Shown one piece after another: positions 43,716-52,628 of a DNA stretch of 64,000 bases (position 1 is the first letter of the stretch; every line of letters begins with the position of its first letter). The translations under genes were made by a program, and so were the position numbers. The stretch comes from UBA10438 sp044238605. Its GTDB lineage: Bacteria > Bacteroidota > Ignavibacteria > Kapaibacteriales > Kapaibacteriaceae. The stretch is from the NCBI GenBank assembly GCA_044238605.1, contig JBIICY010000001.1, forward strand, positions 248,001-312,000, written 5' to 3'. Under the pieces are notes generated by a model. That model was not told where the DNA came from. It did no database searches and saw nothing but the letters and a program-made list of their open reading frames with translations.

Positions 43716-44620
43716 CCTATTTCCGGTGCTAATGTCTCAAACTCGAGTTTTTCAACATCCATTTCGATGTTGTGGAAGTTAATGCGCATTGTCTCATCAA
43801 CTACCATCATTGAATTTCGTTCAACTTTCATCCAGTCAGATCTGCGCGCTGTAAACGGTTCTGACGCCACGACGATAGCACTTGGCTTTCCGTAGGAGGG
43901 CTCCATTCCGCACTGATCTTCAACACACTTATACTCACGTCCGAACATGTAGTAGAGCGAAGCAGGCTGAACATTCGGATTCGTGGTGTAGCGAACAGCG
44001 ATCAAACACGTGCCGTTCGTTACCGCGAGGTTTAGATACGAATGCTGGCGTACGGCAGATTCCATGAGCAGGTCGTTCAGATCTCTGAACATTCCCTTCA
44101 TGGCCTGTACCATCTGCTCACACGTTACATTACCATACGGATCAGCAATGTGATTCAGAAACAACCCAAACATGTGCTCGGAATCGGTGCTGCCTTGTAT
44201 CGCATCGTATGCCACATCATTCAGGCTGCGCAGCAGTTTCCGACGGATCTGCTTGTAGCCCCCTAACACCCCGTTGTGCATGAACATCAACTTACCGCAC
44301 GAGAACGGATGTGAGTTGAGCTCTTCTACTGGGATGCCCGGAGATGCAGCACGAACGTGCGCGAACATACACGGCGAGTGGATCTTACGTGCAAGGTTCT
44401 TGAGGTTGCCATCGCTCCATGCCGGACGAATACTCCTAAACACACATGGTTCGTTGTCGAGTTCAGGGGCATAAAATCCAATGCCGAAACCGTCGCCATT
44501 TACAGATACAGACATCTCACCCGCATTCATGGTTTGAGCTGTAACAAGCGAAAACTTCGGCTTGTAGAGCAAATCATCAGCGAGAATCGACGGACCGATA
44601 TAGGCAACGAATCGACACAT
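43712..44620 (-). CDS. Class II glutamine amidotransferase (YafJ-like)
   Basis: A 302-residue N-terminal-nucleophile amidohydrolase: MCRFVAYIG with Cys2 as nucleophile, then FAHVRAASPG and MFMHNGVLGG, and SDSEH-like STDSEHMFG. It resembles the YafJ/EgtC branch, which hydrolyses gamma-glutamyl amides of unknown or specific substrates. No synthetase domain is attached. It lies between the CADD-like gene (19-bp gap) and nuoL (overlap); a link with the former is possible but unsupported. Confidence 0.85.
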   Translation of the reverse strand: MCRFVAYIGPSILADDLLYKPKFSLVTAQTMNAGEMSVSVNGDGFGIGFYAPELDNEPCVFRSIRPAWSDGNLKNLARKIHSPCMFAHVRAASPGIPVEELNSHPFSCGKLMFMHNGVLGGYKQIRRKLLRSLNDVAYDAIQGSTDSEHMFGLFLNHIADPYGNVTCEQMVQAMKGMFRDLNDLLMESAVRQHSYLNLAVTNGTCLIAVRYTTNPNVQPASLYYMFGREYKCVEDQCGMEPSYGKPSAIVVASEPFTARRSDWMKVERNSMMVVDETMRINFHNIEMDVEKLEFETLAPEIG

Positions 44621-44639
44621 AGTGCGCTTGAAAAGGGGC

Positions 44640-45332
44640 TTAGTTCAGCGATGCCTTCTCTACACACCACGTGTTGTACACGCCATCGAGCAGAAGATTA
44701 AACGCATCTGCTGCTTCGCGCGCTGCATCAAGAGCTGCCTGCTTTTGATCATCTGATTCACACATGCGAACCAGCGCTTCACGCGTTACCGTGCGGTGGA
44801 TTTCATCTGCATGCTCGTGCACAGCAAAGAAGACCAGTGCATCTTCAGTGTCGAGATTATAGAACTTCTTGAGTCCGGCAATCTTGGTCGTTGAGATCTC
44901 TGGGATCTGCGACTCATACGCATACAGCGCAGCAAGGCCTTCGTAGCCGTTCTTACGCGCTGCCAGCTCGCGCAGGATGCGCACTGACTCACGAGTGTGA
45001 GGCAGATAGCGACGCTCCTTCATTTCTTCGCGGCTAACACCGAGCGCACCGCCAAAGCGGAGCCACAGCTCTGGGTGATTGTCTGGTCCGTGCTCTTCTT
45101 CGATAAGGTTCTCGAGCAGCATCTGGCGTACGTCCATGTCCTCACAGTTGGAATGCGTAGCACTCACATACGTTGGGAACAGGTGAACCTGATGGTAATA
45201 CTCCTTCGCATACTCACGGAGCATATCTACCGTAAGGGCGCCTTCATTCCACATTTGGTAGAATGGGTGCTGAAGCATGTGACGTTCGGAAACAATTTCA
45301 TCGAGCTTGGTGAGAAACTCTTCAGTTGTCAT
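44640..45332 (-). CDS. CADD-family di-iron/heme-oxygenase-fold protein, putative PABA synthase
   Basis: A 230-residue all-helical protein of the CADD (chlamydial CT610)/PqqC-like group. Compared from memory with CADD, the metal ligands E81, H88, E142, H174, D178 and H181 correspond to E79, H86, E140, H172, D176 and H179 (EEEHGPDNH, YESQIPEI, VHEHADEIH). The residues CADD consumes to make para-aminobenzoate, Tyr27 and Lys152, correspond to Y25 (QHPFYQMW) and K150 (TTKIAGL). It therefore probably makes the folate precursor PABA from its own tyrosine, as proposed for Chlamydia and Nitrosomonas, which lack pabABC. The alternative is another di-iron oxygenase of the family. It heads the operon and is divergent from clpS. 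Confidence 0.85.
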   Translation of the reverse strand: MTTEEFLTKLDEIVSERHMLQHPFYQMWNEGALTVDMLREYAKEYYHQVHLFPTYVSATHSNCEDMDVRQMLLENLIEEEHGPDNHPELWLRFGGALGVSREEMKERRYLPHTRESVRILRELAARKNGYEGLAALYAYESQIPEISTTKIAGLKKFYNLDTEDALVFFAVHEHADEIHRTVTREALVRMCESDDQKQAALDAAREAADAFNLLLDGVYNTWCVEKASLN

Positions 45333-45376
45333 GACCCTACCTCAAAAAAGAATGGTGTATGCTGTGTTCTGAACGG

Positions 45377-45384
45377 CAAAGATA
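45377..45384 (-). promoter_or_regulatory. -7 element upstream of the CADD-like gene
   Basis: TATCTTTG on the minus strand is a perfect TAnnTTTG. No convincing -33 TTG is at the expected spacing. It would start transcription about 35-40 bp ahead of the CADD ATG. Confidence 0.4.
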
Positions 45385-45394
45385 GGTCTTTTCG

Positions 45395-45402
45395 TAGTTT
45401 TG
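45395..45402 (+). promoter_or_regulatory. -7 element just upstream of clpS
   Basis: TAGTTTTG on the plus strand matches TAnnTTTG and ends 10 bp before the first clpS ATG (45413), which would give an almost leaderless mRNA. No clear -33 element. It lies 10 bp from the divergent -7 element for the CADD operon. Confidence 0.4.
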
Positions 45403-45412
45403 CTCTGCACGC

Positions 45413-45718
45413 ATGAACATGTTTGAATTGCAAAATCTTGAGAATACCGCCGAGCTCCACGAGCTCGAAAGCGAAGTTGTCCTGGAAACCACACTGGCGG
45501 CACGCGTGATCCTGTTCAATGATGAAGACCACACGTTTGACGAAGTGATTCGACAAATCGTGAAAGCAACGCGCTGTTCGGCTCCTCAGGCAGAATCTCT
45601 GACGCTCGAAGTACATTTCTGCGGCAAGGCGCGGGTCTACGAGGGCTCGATGAACGACTGTCTCCGTGTTTCTGCCGTGCTCGAAGAAATCGCACTGCAT
45701 ACACAGATTGAATTCTAG
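45413..45718 (+). CDS. clpS: ATP-dependent Clp protease adaptor ClpS
   Basis: A 101-residue protein with the ClpS core: ARVILFNDEDHTFDEVI (the ND-x-x-x-T segment that recognises N-degrons), then SLTLEVHFCGKARVYEG. ClpS delivers N-end-rule substrates to ClpAP. The N-terminal ~28 residues are acidic, as in other ClpS. Two ATGs are available (45413 and 45419). The stop TAG overlaps the TAG of the convergent TPR lipoprotein gene on a shared CTAG. Confidence 0.9.
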   Translation: MNMFELQNLENTAELHELESEVVLETTLAARVILFNDEDHTFDEVIRQIVKATRCSAPQAESLTLEVHFCGKARVYEGSMNDCLRVSAVLEEIALHTQIEF

Positions 45719-47817
45719 GGCTTGGGAAGGGGCGGCGGGGCCGGTGTTCTCGTAGAATCTGAGCCCATTACCTTGCCCGTTGCGTCCCGAATCTGCCCCT
45801 GAAGCAAATCGTTGATACTGCCCCCTCCTGGGTTGAGTCCGGGAATCGATGGCAGTGTAGCGTTGGGGCCCGAAACCTGAAGCGCGTCTCTGTTCCTATC
45901 CATCATCTGCTGGAGAACATCCTTCTCACCCTGCTTGGCTCGCTGGAGGAGGTCTTCGTCAAGGTTTTTAAGAAGTGTCGAATCACTAACCTCTACACCG
46001 TTGATCTTCGCTAGTGCAAACTCCACGCTTGGACGTATCTCCCGCGCATAGGTAGACCGCGGATACTTTTCGAGAAGTAGGCCGTAATAGTGCAGGGCAC
46101 TATCGTTCATCTGACGGTCTCTCTCAAACATCCAGCCCATCGCATACAGAGCCTTAGGAGCATATTCACCAGCAGGGAATTTCTCAACTATGGCCATGTA
46201 CTGCTGGGCAGCATATGCATAATCTTTGATCTGACGGAAGCTCGTGGCCGATTTATAGAGCTCGGCTGCGTCATCGATACTCGCATCTGTTGTGTAGCCA
46301 AGGTTCACGGATGCTTCCTTAGCGTATTCACTGCGTGGCCATGTATCGGCGATGTACTCAAACAACGAGTCAGCAACATTCGGCTCACGTTGGCGCAGGA
46401 GTCGCGCTCGTGAATACAAGTATCTGCCAGCCGTCTCAGAACTTGCCGGTGTTATCTCATATGCCCCCTCGTAATAGTGCAATGCAGAGTCTGGAGCATC
46501 GAGCTGCTCGTGAACACGGCCTATTGCATACATTGAGGAAGCTCGCATCTTTAGGATTGAGTCCTTGCGTGAGGTGTCTATACGCAGGTGAAGATCAAAC
46601 TGAAGCACCTTACGCTGTTCTTCGTCCCACTGCTTAAGGAGCGTGAAGTACTTGTTCGCTACGTCATACACAGGTGTGCGAACGAGTTTTGCCTTGGCAA
46701 AGTACTTCATGGCTTCCTGATATTCGCCGCGTTTGTAAAGCGACATTCCCTTCTGAAAACTCTGCGCCATAAGCTCTGGGCGTCCAACAAACGATGTGTC
46801 TGCAAACTTCTCACGCGCAAGCAATGTCTTGTCATTCGGGTTATCGGTGCGCAGCCTATCTAGGGCAATTCTCTCGGCTTGAATAAACGATGACCATTCG
46901 GTAAAGATCTTGTTATCCTCAAGCTCAGCAAACAGTGCGCTTGCTTCATCTGTTCGGTCCTGACGTGCAATCGATGCCGCCATGTAGAGTTTCGACTCAA
47001 ACTCGGCTAGTGCATCAGGGGCCTCGTCGAGTGCTTCAGCAAAATTCTTCTCAGCAAGCTTATAGTTGCCTATGCGGTAGTAGATCGAGCCGATATCAAC
47101 CAGCCACCGTGAGCGCTGCTCCGAATCATCGGTCATCACCAGTGCCTGCTTGTAGGGATTAACTGCCTTGTCAATCTCTCCGTCTTCGATGTGTATCTCG
47201 GCCTGAATGCGATATGCTTCGCTGAGAATGTCGTAGCGGTCTTTATACCAGGCTACATCCACAGCTTTTGACAGCGCCTGTTTGCCCTGTGTGATCTTAC
47301 GCTGCATCAGGTATACTTTCGCAAGCAGCAAGTGGGCATCAGGCGAATACTCTCCGTCCTGATATCTCTCAATAAGCTCGAGACATTTCTGCTGAGACGG
47401 CACCCATTCGCTGCGGAAGAAGTACGCTTCTGCCATTAGGTAAAGAGCGCCCTGAACATATTCAGACTTCGGATGCAGGCCAACAACCTTCGAGCCCTTG
47501 ATGAGGATCGAGTCTACCTTCTGCGACATTGGTGCTAGCTTCGAGCGTTCAACGGCAAGGGCTTTTAGGAATTGATAGGTGGTATTCTTGGGCGCTTCCG
47601 ATTTGAGGCCTAGGCTGTCGATTGCGGGAACGAGTACACGCGGACGCTTACGATTATTCTCGTCCTGATACTCAAAGTCATTGAGCACTTCCCTGCGTAT
47701 ACGATTCATGTTGTAGTAGGTGTTGAAGAACGTGGTCTGGTTATCATACCACGTGCAACCAACGCCCCCTATCGAGAGAAGGACGTATACAATCCGTATC
47801 GTACGTAAATGTCTCAC
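45715..47817 (-). CDS. TPR-repeat lipoprotein, SprE/PorW-like
   Basis: A 700-residue protein with a signal sequence ending in a lipobox-like GVGC (Cys21) and then many TPR repeats (for example YRIGNYKLAEKNFAEALDEA, and repeated YxxALYxMGW blocks). The motif after the Cys (TTFFNTYYNMNR) resembles the start of SprE/PorW, a type IX secretion lipoprotein, although that family is usually longer. The C-terminus is Pro-rich. GTG start overlaps the M61 stop. Last gene of the envelope operon. The T9SS link is plausible, not proven. Confidence 0.65.
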   Translation of the reverse strand: MRHLRTIRIVYVLLSIGGVGCTWYDNQTTFFNTYYNMNRIRREVLNDFEYQDENNRKRPRVLVPAIDSLGLKSEAPKNTTYQFLKALAVERSKLAPMSQKVDSILIKGSKVVGLHPKSEYVQGALYLMAEAYFFRSEWVPSQQKCLELIERYQDGEYSPDAHLLLAKVYLMQRKITQGKQALSKAVDVAWYKDRYDILSEAYRIQAEIHIEDGEIDKAVNPYKQALVMTDDSEQRSRWLVDIGSIYYRIGNYKLAEKNFAEALDEAPDALAEFESKLYMAASIARQDRTDEASALFAELEDNKIFTEWSSFIQAERIALDRLRTDNPNDKTLLAREKFADTSFVGRPELMAQSFQKGMSLYKRGEYQEAMKYFAKAKLVRTPVYDVANKYFTLLKQWDEEQRKVLQFDLHLRIDTSRKDSILKMRASSMYAIGRVHEQLDAPDSALHYYEGAYEITPASSETAGRYLYSRARLLRQREPNVADSLFEYIADTWPRSEYAKEASVNLGYTTDASIDDAAELYKSATSFRQIKDYAYAAQQYMAIVEKFPAGEYAPKALYAMGWMFERDRQMNDSALHYYGLLLEKYPRSTYAREIRPSVEFALAKINGVEVSDSTLLKNLDEDLLQRAKQGEKDVLQQMMDRNRDALQVSGPNATLPSIPGLNPGGGSINDLLQGQIRDATGKVMGSDSTRTPAPPPLPKP

Positions 47818-49655
47818 ATGCTCCTACGCAGCCATCGTTCGCGCATCTGTTGTTGACGTGCCGATGGAGTCTCTATTTCAACAAGCCGAGGGATTGTTCG
47901 AATGATCGGCTTTACGGTGGTGGTATAGAGCCTGCCATCACAATGCGCCGTTATGCGAGCCCCCTGCTCTCTTCTTGATGCAAGATAGTGGTCCAACTGT
48001 GCCGCAGTAACAACTCGCTTATCATCTACGGCTACGATCTCATCATCAATTCCAAATCCTGCCTGGGCCGCCGGCGAGCCGTCGTCTATTCCTCGTACAA
48101 TCAGTTTGCCATTTACATCGGCAATCGACCAGCCCATGTAGGGGGCCTGTGGAACCTTGGCAAACGGACGTTTCTCGCCGAAGGTAGAGGCATCGGCCGG
48201 TTTGTCGGCGTATTCGAGTTTGAGTCCTACTCCCGATAGGATCTCATCATATGGCAGTTCCGTTACCCCATCTAGCCAAGAAATCAGCCGTTCGCGTATC
48301 TGAACACTGGTGGCCTGTTCGATGATGGCATAACATTCTTCTTCCGACATTCCCTTTGAAGGATCTGCCAAATAGCGCTTCCACATCTCACGGAGTGCAT
48401 CGTCCATCGAGTACTTCCCGTCTGAATGATCGACGATGTAGGCGTCGAGCAGCAGAAAGATCACGCCGCCTTTAAGGTAGTACGATGGGAAACGGTTATT
48501 ACCATCCGGACTTTGCATGTAGAGTTTTAACCAGGCCAGGAAGGAGCTGTCGCGGGTAGACATTGCCTCTCGCCCAGGAACCATAAACAAGCGTCCAACG
48601 TGCTCCTTGGACAACGCCTCGAGATATTCCTTGGTGGTTGTAAACCCGCATCGATAGGTTAACAGATCATCGTAATACGATGTGAGACCTTCTGCCAACC
48701 ATAACATTGACGTATAGTTCTCTTTCGTGTAATCAAACGGACCAAGCTCACGAGGACGAATGCGCTTTACGTTCCAGAGATGGAAATACTCATGACACAG
48801 CAGAGACAGCAGTCCAATTGCCTTGGACTTATCTGTCAGTGCGCTTGGATCGACCGCATTTACACTTGATCGTGCATGCTCCAAGCCCCCTCCAGCTCCT
48901 GGATAGGCTTGAATGATGAACACATATCGATCATATGGGGCTCCTCCAAACATGGAGGTTTCTACCTTAACGATCTGGCGAACCTGCTCAGTGAGCCATT
49001 CCGCATCGACGTCGTAATTCGTAGCGATAGCAACTTCGTGCTGCGCGCCTGCTTCTGTAAACGTTGTTACTTTATGATCGCCAATCTCAATGGGCGAATC
49101 AGCAAGGATATCGTAGTTCAGCGCCCCAAGCAGCATGCCGGATGTATCAGGTGCCTGCACAGACGACAGTGCAGTTGAAACAGAAGGCCAGACAGATCTG
49201 TCGTGTTTGAGAAGAACATGGTGGACTTCCTGCGTTCGTCCTTCCACGTACATGCATATCGACGTTAGCATCAGAAATGCATGAAACCGATTGACGTGAC
49301 TTGTACGCACCGTCCGCTCATGAGCATAGACGAGATACTCGATCTCAATTGTCGAAGCGCCATCGGATGCGATGACTAACGAAGCCTTGTCACGCCAACG
49401 AGATCCTGCCGCTGTGCGCTGAGAACCAGTACCCTTAGAGGTCTTGACATTTCCCTGCAAGCCTGCATAGTCGCGGATCTTATAGCTACCCGGAGACCAT
49501 GATGGCATCACCACCACAACCTCGGGTCCGGTTACGCCTTCAACACGCAGCAGCACCTTTACCAAATGCTGCGAAGCTCTGTCAAATTGCAACTCATAGG
49601 TGATCTTTGCCTTCGTGCCCCGGAGCTGTTCATCGCGCTGTTCAATCGAGTACAT
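47814..49655 (-). CDS. M61-family aminopeptidase with PDZ domain
   Basis: A 613-residue metalloprotease of the glycyl-aminopeptidase family M61. Zinc motif is HEYFH (288-292) in LCHEYFHLWNVKRIRP, with the downstream glutamate in WLAEGLTSYYDD (about 324). A C-terminal PDZ domain (about 495-580) contains GIDDGSPAAQAGFGIDDEI. No signal peptide is evident. Coupled to the TPR lipoprotein and one base from the J-domain-like gene. Confidence 0.92.
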   Translation of the reverse strand: MYSIEQRDEQLRGTKAKITYELQFDRASQHLVKVLLRVEGVTGPEVVVVMPSWSPGSYKIRDYAGLQGNVKTSKGTGSQRTAAGSRWRDKASLVIASDGASTIEIEYLVYAHERTVRTSHVNRFHAFLMLTSICMYVEGRTQEVHHVLLKHDRSVWPSVSTALSSVQAPDTSGMLLGALNYDILADSPIEIGDHKVTTFTEAGAQHEVAIATNYDVDAEWLTEQVRQIVKVETSMFGGAPYDRYVFIIQAYPGAGGGLEHARSSVNAVDPSALTDKSKAIGLLSLLCHEYFHLWNVKRIRPRELGPFDYTKENYTSMLWLAEGLTSYYDDLLTYRCGFTTTKEYLEALSKEHVGRLFMVPGREAMSTRDSSFLAWLKLYMQSPDGNNRFPSYYLKGGVIFLLLDAYIVDHSDGKYSMDDALREMWKRYLADPSKGMSEEECYAIIEQATSVQIRERLISWLDGVTELPYDEILSGVGLKLEYADKPADASTFGEKRPFAKVPQAPYMGWSIADVNGKLIVRGIDDGSPAAQAGFGIDDEIVAVDDKRVVTAAQLDHYLASRREQGARITAHCDGRLYTTTVKPIIRTIPRLVEIETPSARQQQMRERWLRRSM

Positions 49656-50554
49656 TATCTGCGTCCAAAGTATGTATTCTTAAGAAAGTCCTCTTCAAAG
49701 CTCTGCTCATCCTTCGTCTTCACGAGTTCAGTTCCCGGAGGAACAGAGCCCCCTGTAAGCTCAGCATATCGACTGGTGTTTTCACGAATCTCATGCTGCT
49801 TCGATGCAATAGCCTGCTCAAGCTCGCGCCTATGCCTGATCTGCCATTGTTCATCATCGATAACATGCTCCATGGTAAACGGCTCTTCTGATCGAAGTTT
49901 ACGAAGTTTTCGGTGTTCCACACGCAGGCGTGTTTCCAATCGCTCAACCTCGAGCTGCCAGCGTTCAAGGTCCCACTCGGTGGCCTCACTCCGGAGTACA
50001 TCCTCTGCACCCATCACGGAAAGCAGCGACTTCATCTGGCTAACATTCTTTGCAGCATATGCCTGCTGCACTCGATGCCAAACGGCCAGGCTGTCTGCCG
50101 ATGCATCGCGCGCCGAGTCTGGATGGAGCTGCTTTGCCAATGTGCGGTACATGTTTACGAGCTCACCGTTATGCGCGTCATCCTGCCGCGATGTTGCAGC
50201 ACGCTCTCTCTGTTCAACATCTAGGTCAAATGCTTCCCGTATCCGCATTGCAAAGCGCGCGTACTCGGAGTCTACGACCTGATTGATCAGGTTGATGATG
50301 TGCTCGGTAAGTACCTCGCCGCGAGACACCTTTATCGACAGAAGCTCTACACGACGAAACAGCTCTGCACTCCGCAAGGCTGTATACTGAAGTTCGCGTT
50401 CGAGTTCACCAAAGTGCTGGTGATACTGAGCGTGTAGTCGCGGCCGCACCTCTGTGGAGAGCCTGTGCCAGTCATCCATCGTTTCGCGGAGCTCACTGCG
50501 CAGCTGAAGAAGCCTGCTCCGGAGTTTCTCGATTTCAGGATGAATGCTTAGCAT
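49655..50554 (-). CDS. Coiled-coil protein with J-domain-like HPD motif
   Basis: A 299-residue, Arg/Glu/Leu-rich helical protein. Its middle has YRTLAKQLHPDS with HPD at about 144-146, followed by WHRVQQAYAAKNVSQM, the pattern of helices II and III of a DnaJ J-domain. Long coiled-coil-like helices lie on both sides. Stop and start with the M61 gene overlap by one base, and its 5' end overlaps the BatA-like stop. I use ATG 50554; an upstream TTG would be an alternative. It may recruit DnaK to a specific client. Confidence 0.65.
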   Translation of the reverse strand: MLSIHPEIEKLRSRLLQLRSELRETMDDWHRLSTEVRPRLHAQYHQHFGELERELQYTALRSAELFRRVELLSIKVSRGEVLTEHIINLINQVVDSEYARFAMRIREAFDLDVEQRERAATSRQDDAHNGELVNMYRTLAKQLHPDSARDASADSLAVWHRVQQAYAAKNVSQMKSLLSVMGAEDVLRSEATEWDLERWQLEVERLETRLRVEHRKLRKLRSEEPFTMEHVIDDEQWQIRHRRELEQAIASKQHEIRENTSRYAELTGGSVPPGTELVKTKDEQSFEEDFLKNTYFGRR

Positions 50555-52628
50555 CTCGTGCCATGAACGTTGACACAATCATTTCTGCTGCAGCCATTAG
50601 CAATGCCAAGACCGTAAACACTCCCCAAAGCTCAGACCCAGTTCTCGCCTGCTGTATTGCTTTGGCCACCGAAGCACCAGGCTCGAGCTCCACAACATGG
50701 TCACCATTCTCAACAAGCGGCTGCACAGCTGGCTTCCATGCACCGAACTCAAAGAACTTCAACATTGATTCGGCAGTGCTTGCATTAACTGTAACAGTGG
50801 TCACCGGAATCGAATCAGCCGTAGAAATCTTGACAACGCCTGGTTGATACTGAGGCGGCACCGAGAGTAATGTTGATGAAGACAGACGTGCTGGCTGCAG
50901 CGTAAGCGCCATCTGCGCTGCATCCTTGACGATAAACCTGTCCTGACCTGTCAATCGCGATGAAATCGGCACCGAGATTGTCTCTCCTATCTGGGCTTGA
51001 ATACCCTGATCGCGAGAAGCCACCAGATAGATTGTACTGCGTAGTGTTGTTGCTGCAAAGAGTCCGGTCAGAGGATATGATCCCCATTCCAGCGATGGCG
51101 ACACAGCCACATAGAGCAGCTTGCCTTGTCCAACAGAGAATTCGGAAACGAGGGGGCCTGCAGTAGTCTGAACAATATCGAGTCCACCAGAAGCAGGCTG
51201 CATCCTCATGATCTTTGACGTTTCCCGTATCGATGCCTGATCCTGAGTTGTAACAAAGACACCGCTGTAGAGCGGGTGCGTTTTATCGATCGTTGTTACG
51301 GCGAATGCAGATTCAGACGGAGCACTGCGCTCGGCCTGCATCTGAAGGCCAGCCTGCGATAGTAGTGCCGGTATGCCCGCTCCTGCAAACACCATGGCAC
51401 CTCCGCCGTTCTCAAGGAACTGCCTAAGCAGCCCGGCATCTGCAGCTGTATGCTGACCCTGCAGAACAGCAAGCACATCTAGCTCAGAAAATGCTGCGGA
51501 TGCCTGTGACATAGTTGCGAATGTGCTTAACGATGGAGCAAACCGCTCCATACCCGGAAGCGTAAGAACTGTGCGGACAAGCAGTGCATCATTGGGCGAA
51601 CCGACAACCCCTACACGAGACGGACGTGGCACGAGTATGCCTGCGTAGCGGATGTTGTCTCTATCGATCGCATCAGACTCCAGCTCTACGGATGCCGAGA
51701 CCATTCCATAACGCTGCGGTGAAGATGCAAGCACAACACGTTTCGTTGCTCCTGCTGGAACGTCTGCGGAGATCTGCGATATGCGCCTGCCGTCAAATGC
51801 GAGGGAAACTAACGCCCCCTGCACGTCCTTATCACTGCCGTTACGGACAAATGCCTCTATCTCAATCGGCTTGTCCGGCTGAAGGAGTTTTGTAACAACA
51901 TTGATTGAATCAACACTAAGATTCTGCTCAATGCCTTTTTGTCCTTCACCAATACGGACAAGAAACAGCGACACATCCTCTGCTAGTGCAGCTGTTGTGT
52001 CTTCTGGAGCTCTCCATGTAAGCGAGGCCTGTCCATCGCTGATCACATACACTTCTTTGTGAAGATGAAGTGCACGGCCAAGCTGCTCACGGATAGAGCG
52101 GAGTGCCGATGGTATATGGGCGCTGCCGCCACTAAGCTGCAGAGCATCGACCTGCTCGAGAGCAGCAGCGAATGTTCGGGTAAAGTCAACACGCTGAGAG
52201 TTATCTACTCCTGCCATTGGGAGTACAACAACCTCGTCTCCGTCTTTCAACCCAGCAATGATGTCCTTTGCAACCTTCTTTGCCTGCAGGATGCGCGGAC
52301 CGCTTCCGTCGGAGGCTTCCATACTTCCGGAGTTGTCAATCAAAATCACGATGCTCGACCTAGACGTAGTGCCAACGAGAGGGAGCGTGCTCTTGATTGC
52401 AGGTCGTGCAAGCGCCAGGACGGCAAACACCACAAGCAACGTACGAATGATAAGCAGCAGCATCTGCTGCAGTCGAAGCTTGCGCACCTGCTTCTGCTGA
52501 AGTTCATGCAGAAAGCGCAGCGTACCAAAGTCGATTACCTTTAAACGTCGAAGATTTAGCAGGTGCAGCACCAGAGGAATGCTTGCAGCCGCTAATCCGA
52601 GCAGGGCAAATGGGTTGAGAAAATTCAT
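50535..52628 (-). CDS. BatA-like membrane protein with VWA domain
   Basis: A 697-residue protein. N-terminal BatA domain with two membrane segments (MNFLNPFALLGLAAASIPLV and the segment near 55-75), then a von Willebrand A domain whose MIDAS motif is DNSGS at 98-102 (D98, S100, S102). A glutamine-amidotransferase-like middle (FLENGGGAMVFAGAGIP) and a C-terminal transmembrane segment complete it. Bat proteins in Bacteroides affect oxygen tolerance; the family is otherwise poorly characterised. No batB/batD homologues are adjacent. Confidence 0.85.
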   Translation of the reverse strand: MNFLNPFALLGLAAASIPLVLHLLNLRRLKVIDFGTLRFLHELQQKQVRKLRLQQMLLLIIRTLLVVFAVLALARPAIKSTLPLVGTTSRSSIVILIDNSGSMEASDGSGPRILQAKKVAKDIIAGLKDGDEVVVLPMAGVDNSQRVDFTRTFAAALEQVDALQLSGGSAHIPSALRSIREQLGRALHLHKEVYVISDGQASLTWRAPEDTTAALAEDVSLFLVRIGEGQKGIEQNLSVDSINVVTKLLQPDKPIEIEAFVRNGSDKDVQGALVSLAFDGRRISQISADVPAGATKRVVLASSPQRYGMVSASVELESDAIDRDNIRYAGILVPRPSRVGVVGSPNDALLVRTVLTLPGMERFAPSLSTFATMSQASAAFSELDVLAVLQGQHTAADAGLLRQFLENGGGAMVFAGAGIPALLSQAGLQMQAERSAPSESAFAVTTIDKTHPLYSGVFVTTQDQASIRETSKIMRMQPASGGLDIVQTTAGPLVSEFSVGQGKLLYVAVSPSLEWGSYPLTGLFAATTLRSTIYLVASRDQGIQAQIGETISVPISSRLTGQDRFIVKDAAQMALTLQPARLSSSTLLSVPPQYQPGVVKISTADSIPVTTVTVNASTAESMLKFFEFGAWKPAVQPLVENGDHVVELEPGASVAKAIQQARTGSELWGVFTVLALLMAAAEMIVSTFMARDAKHSS

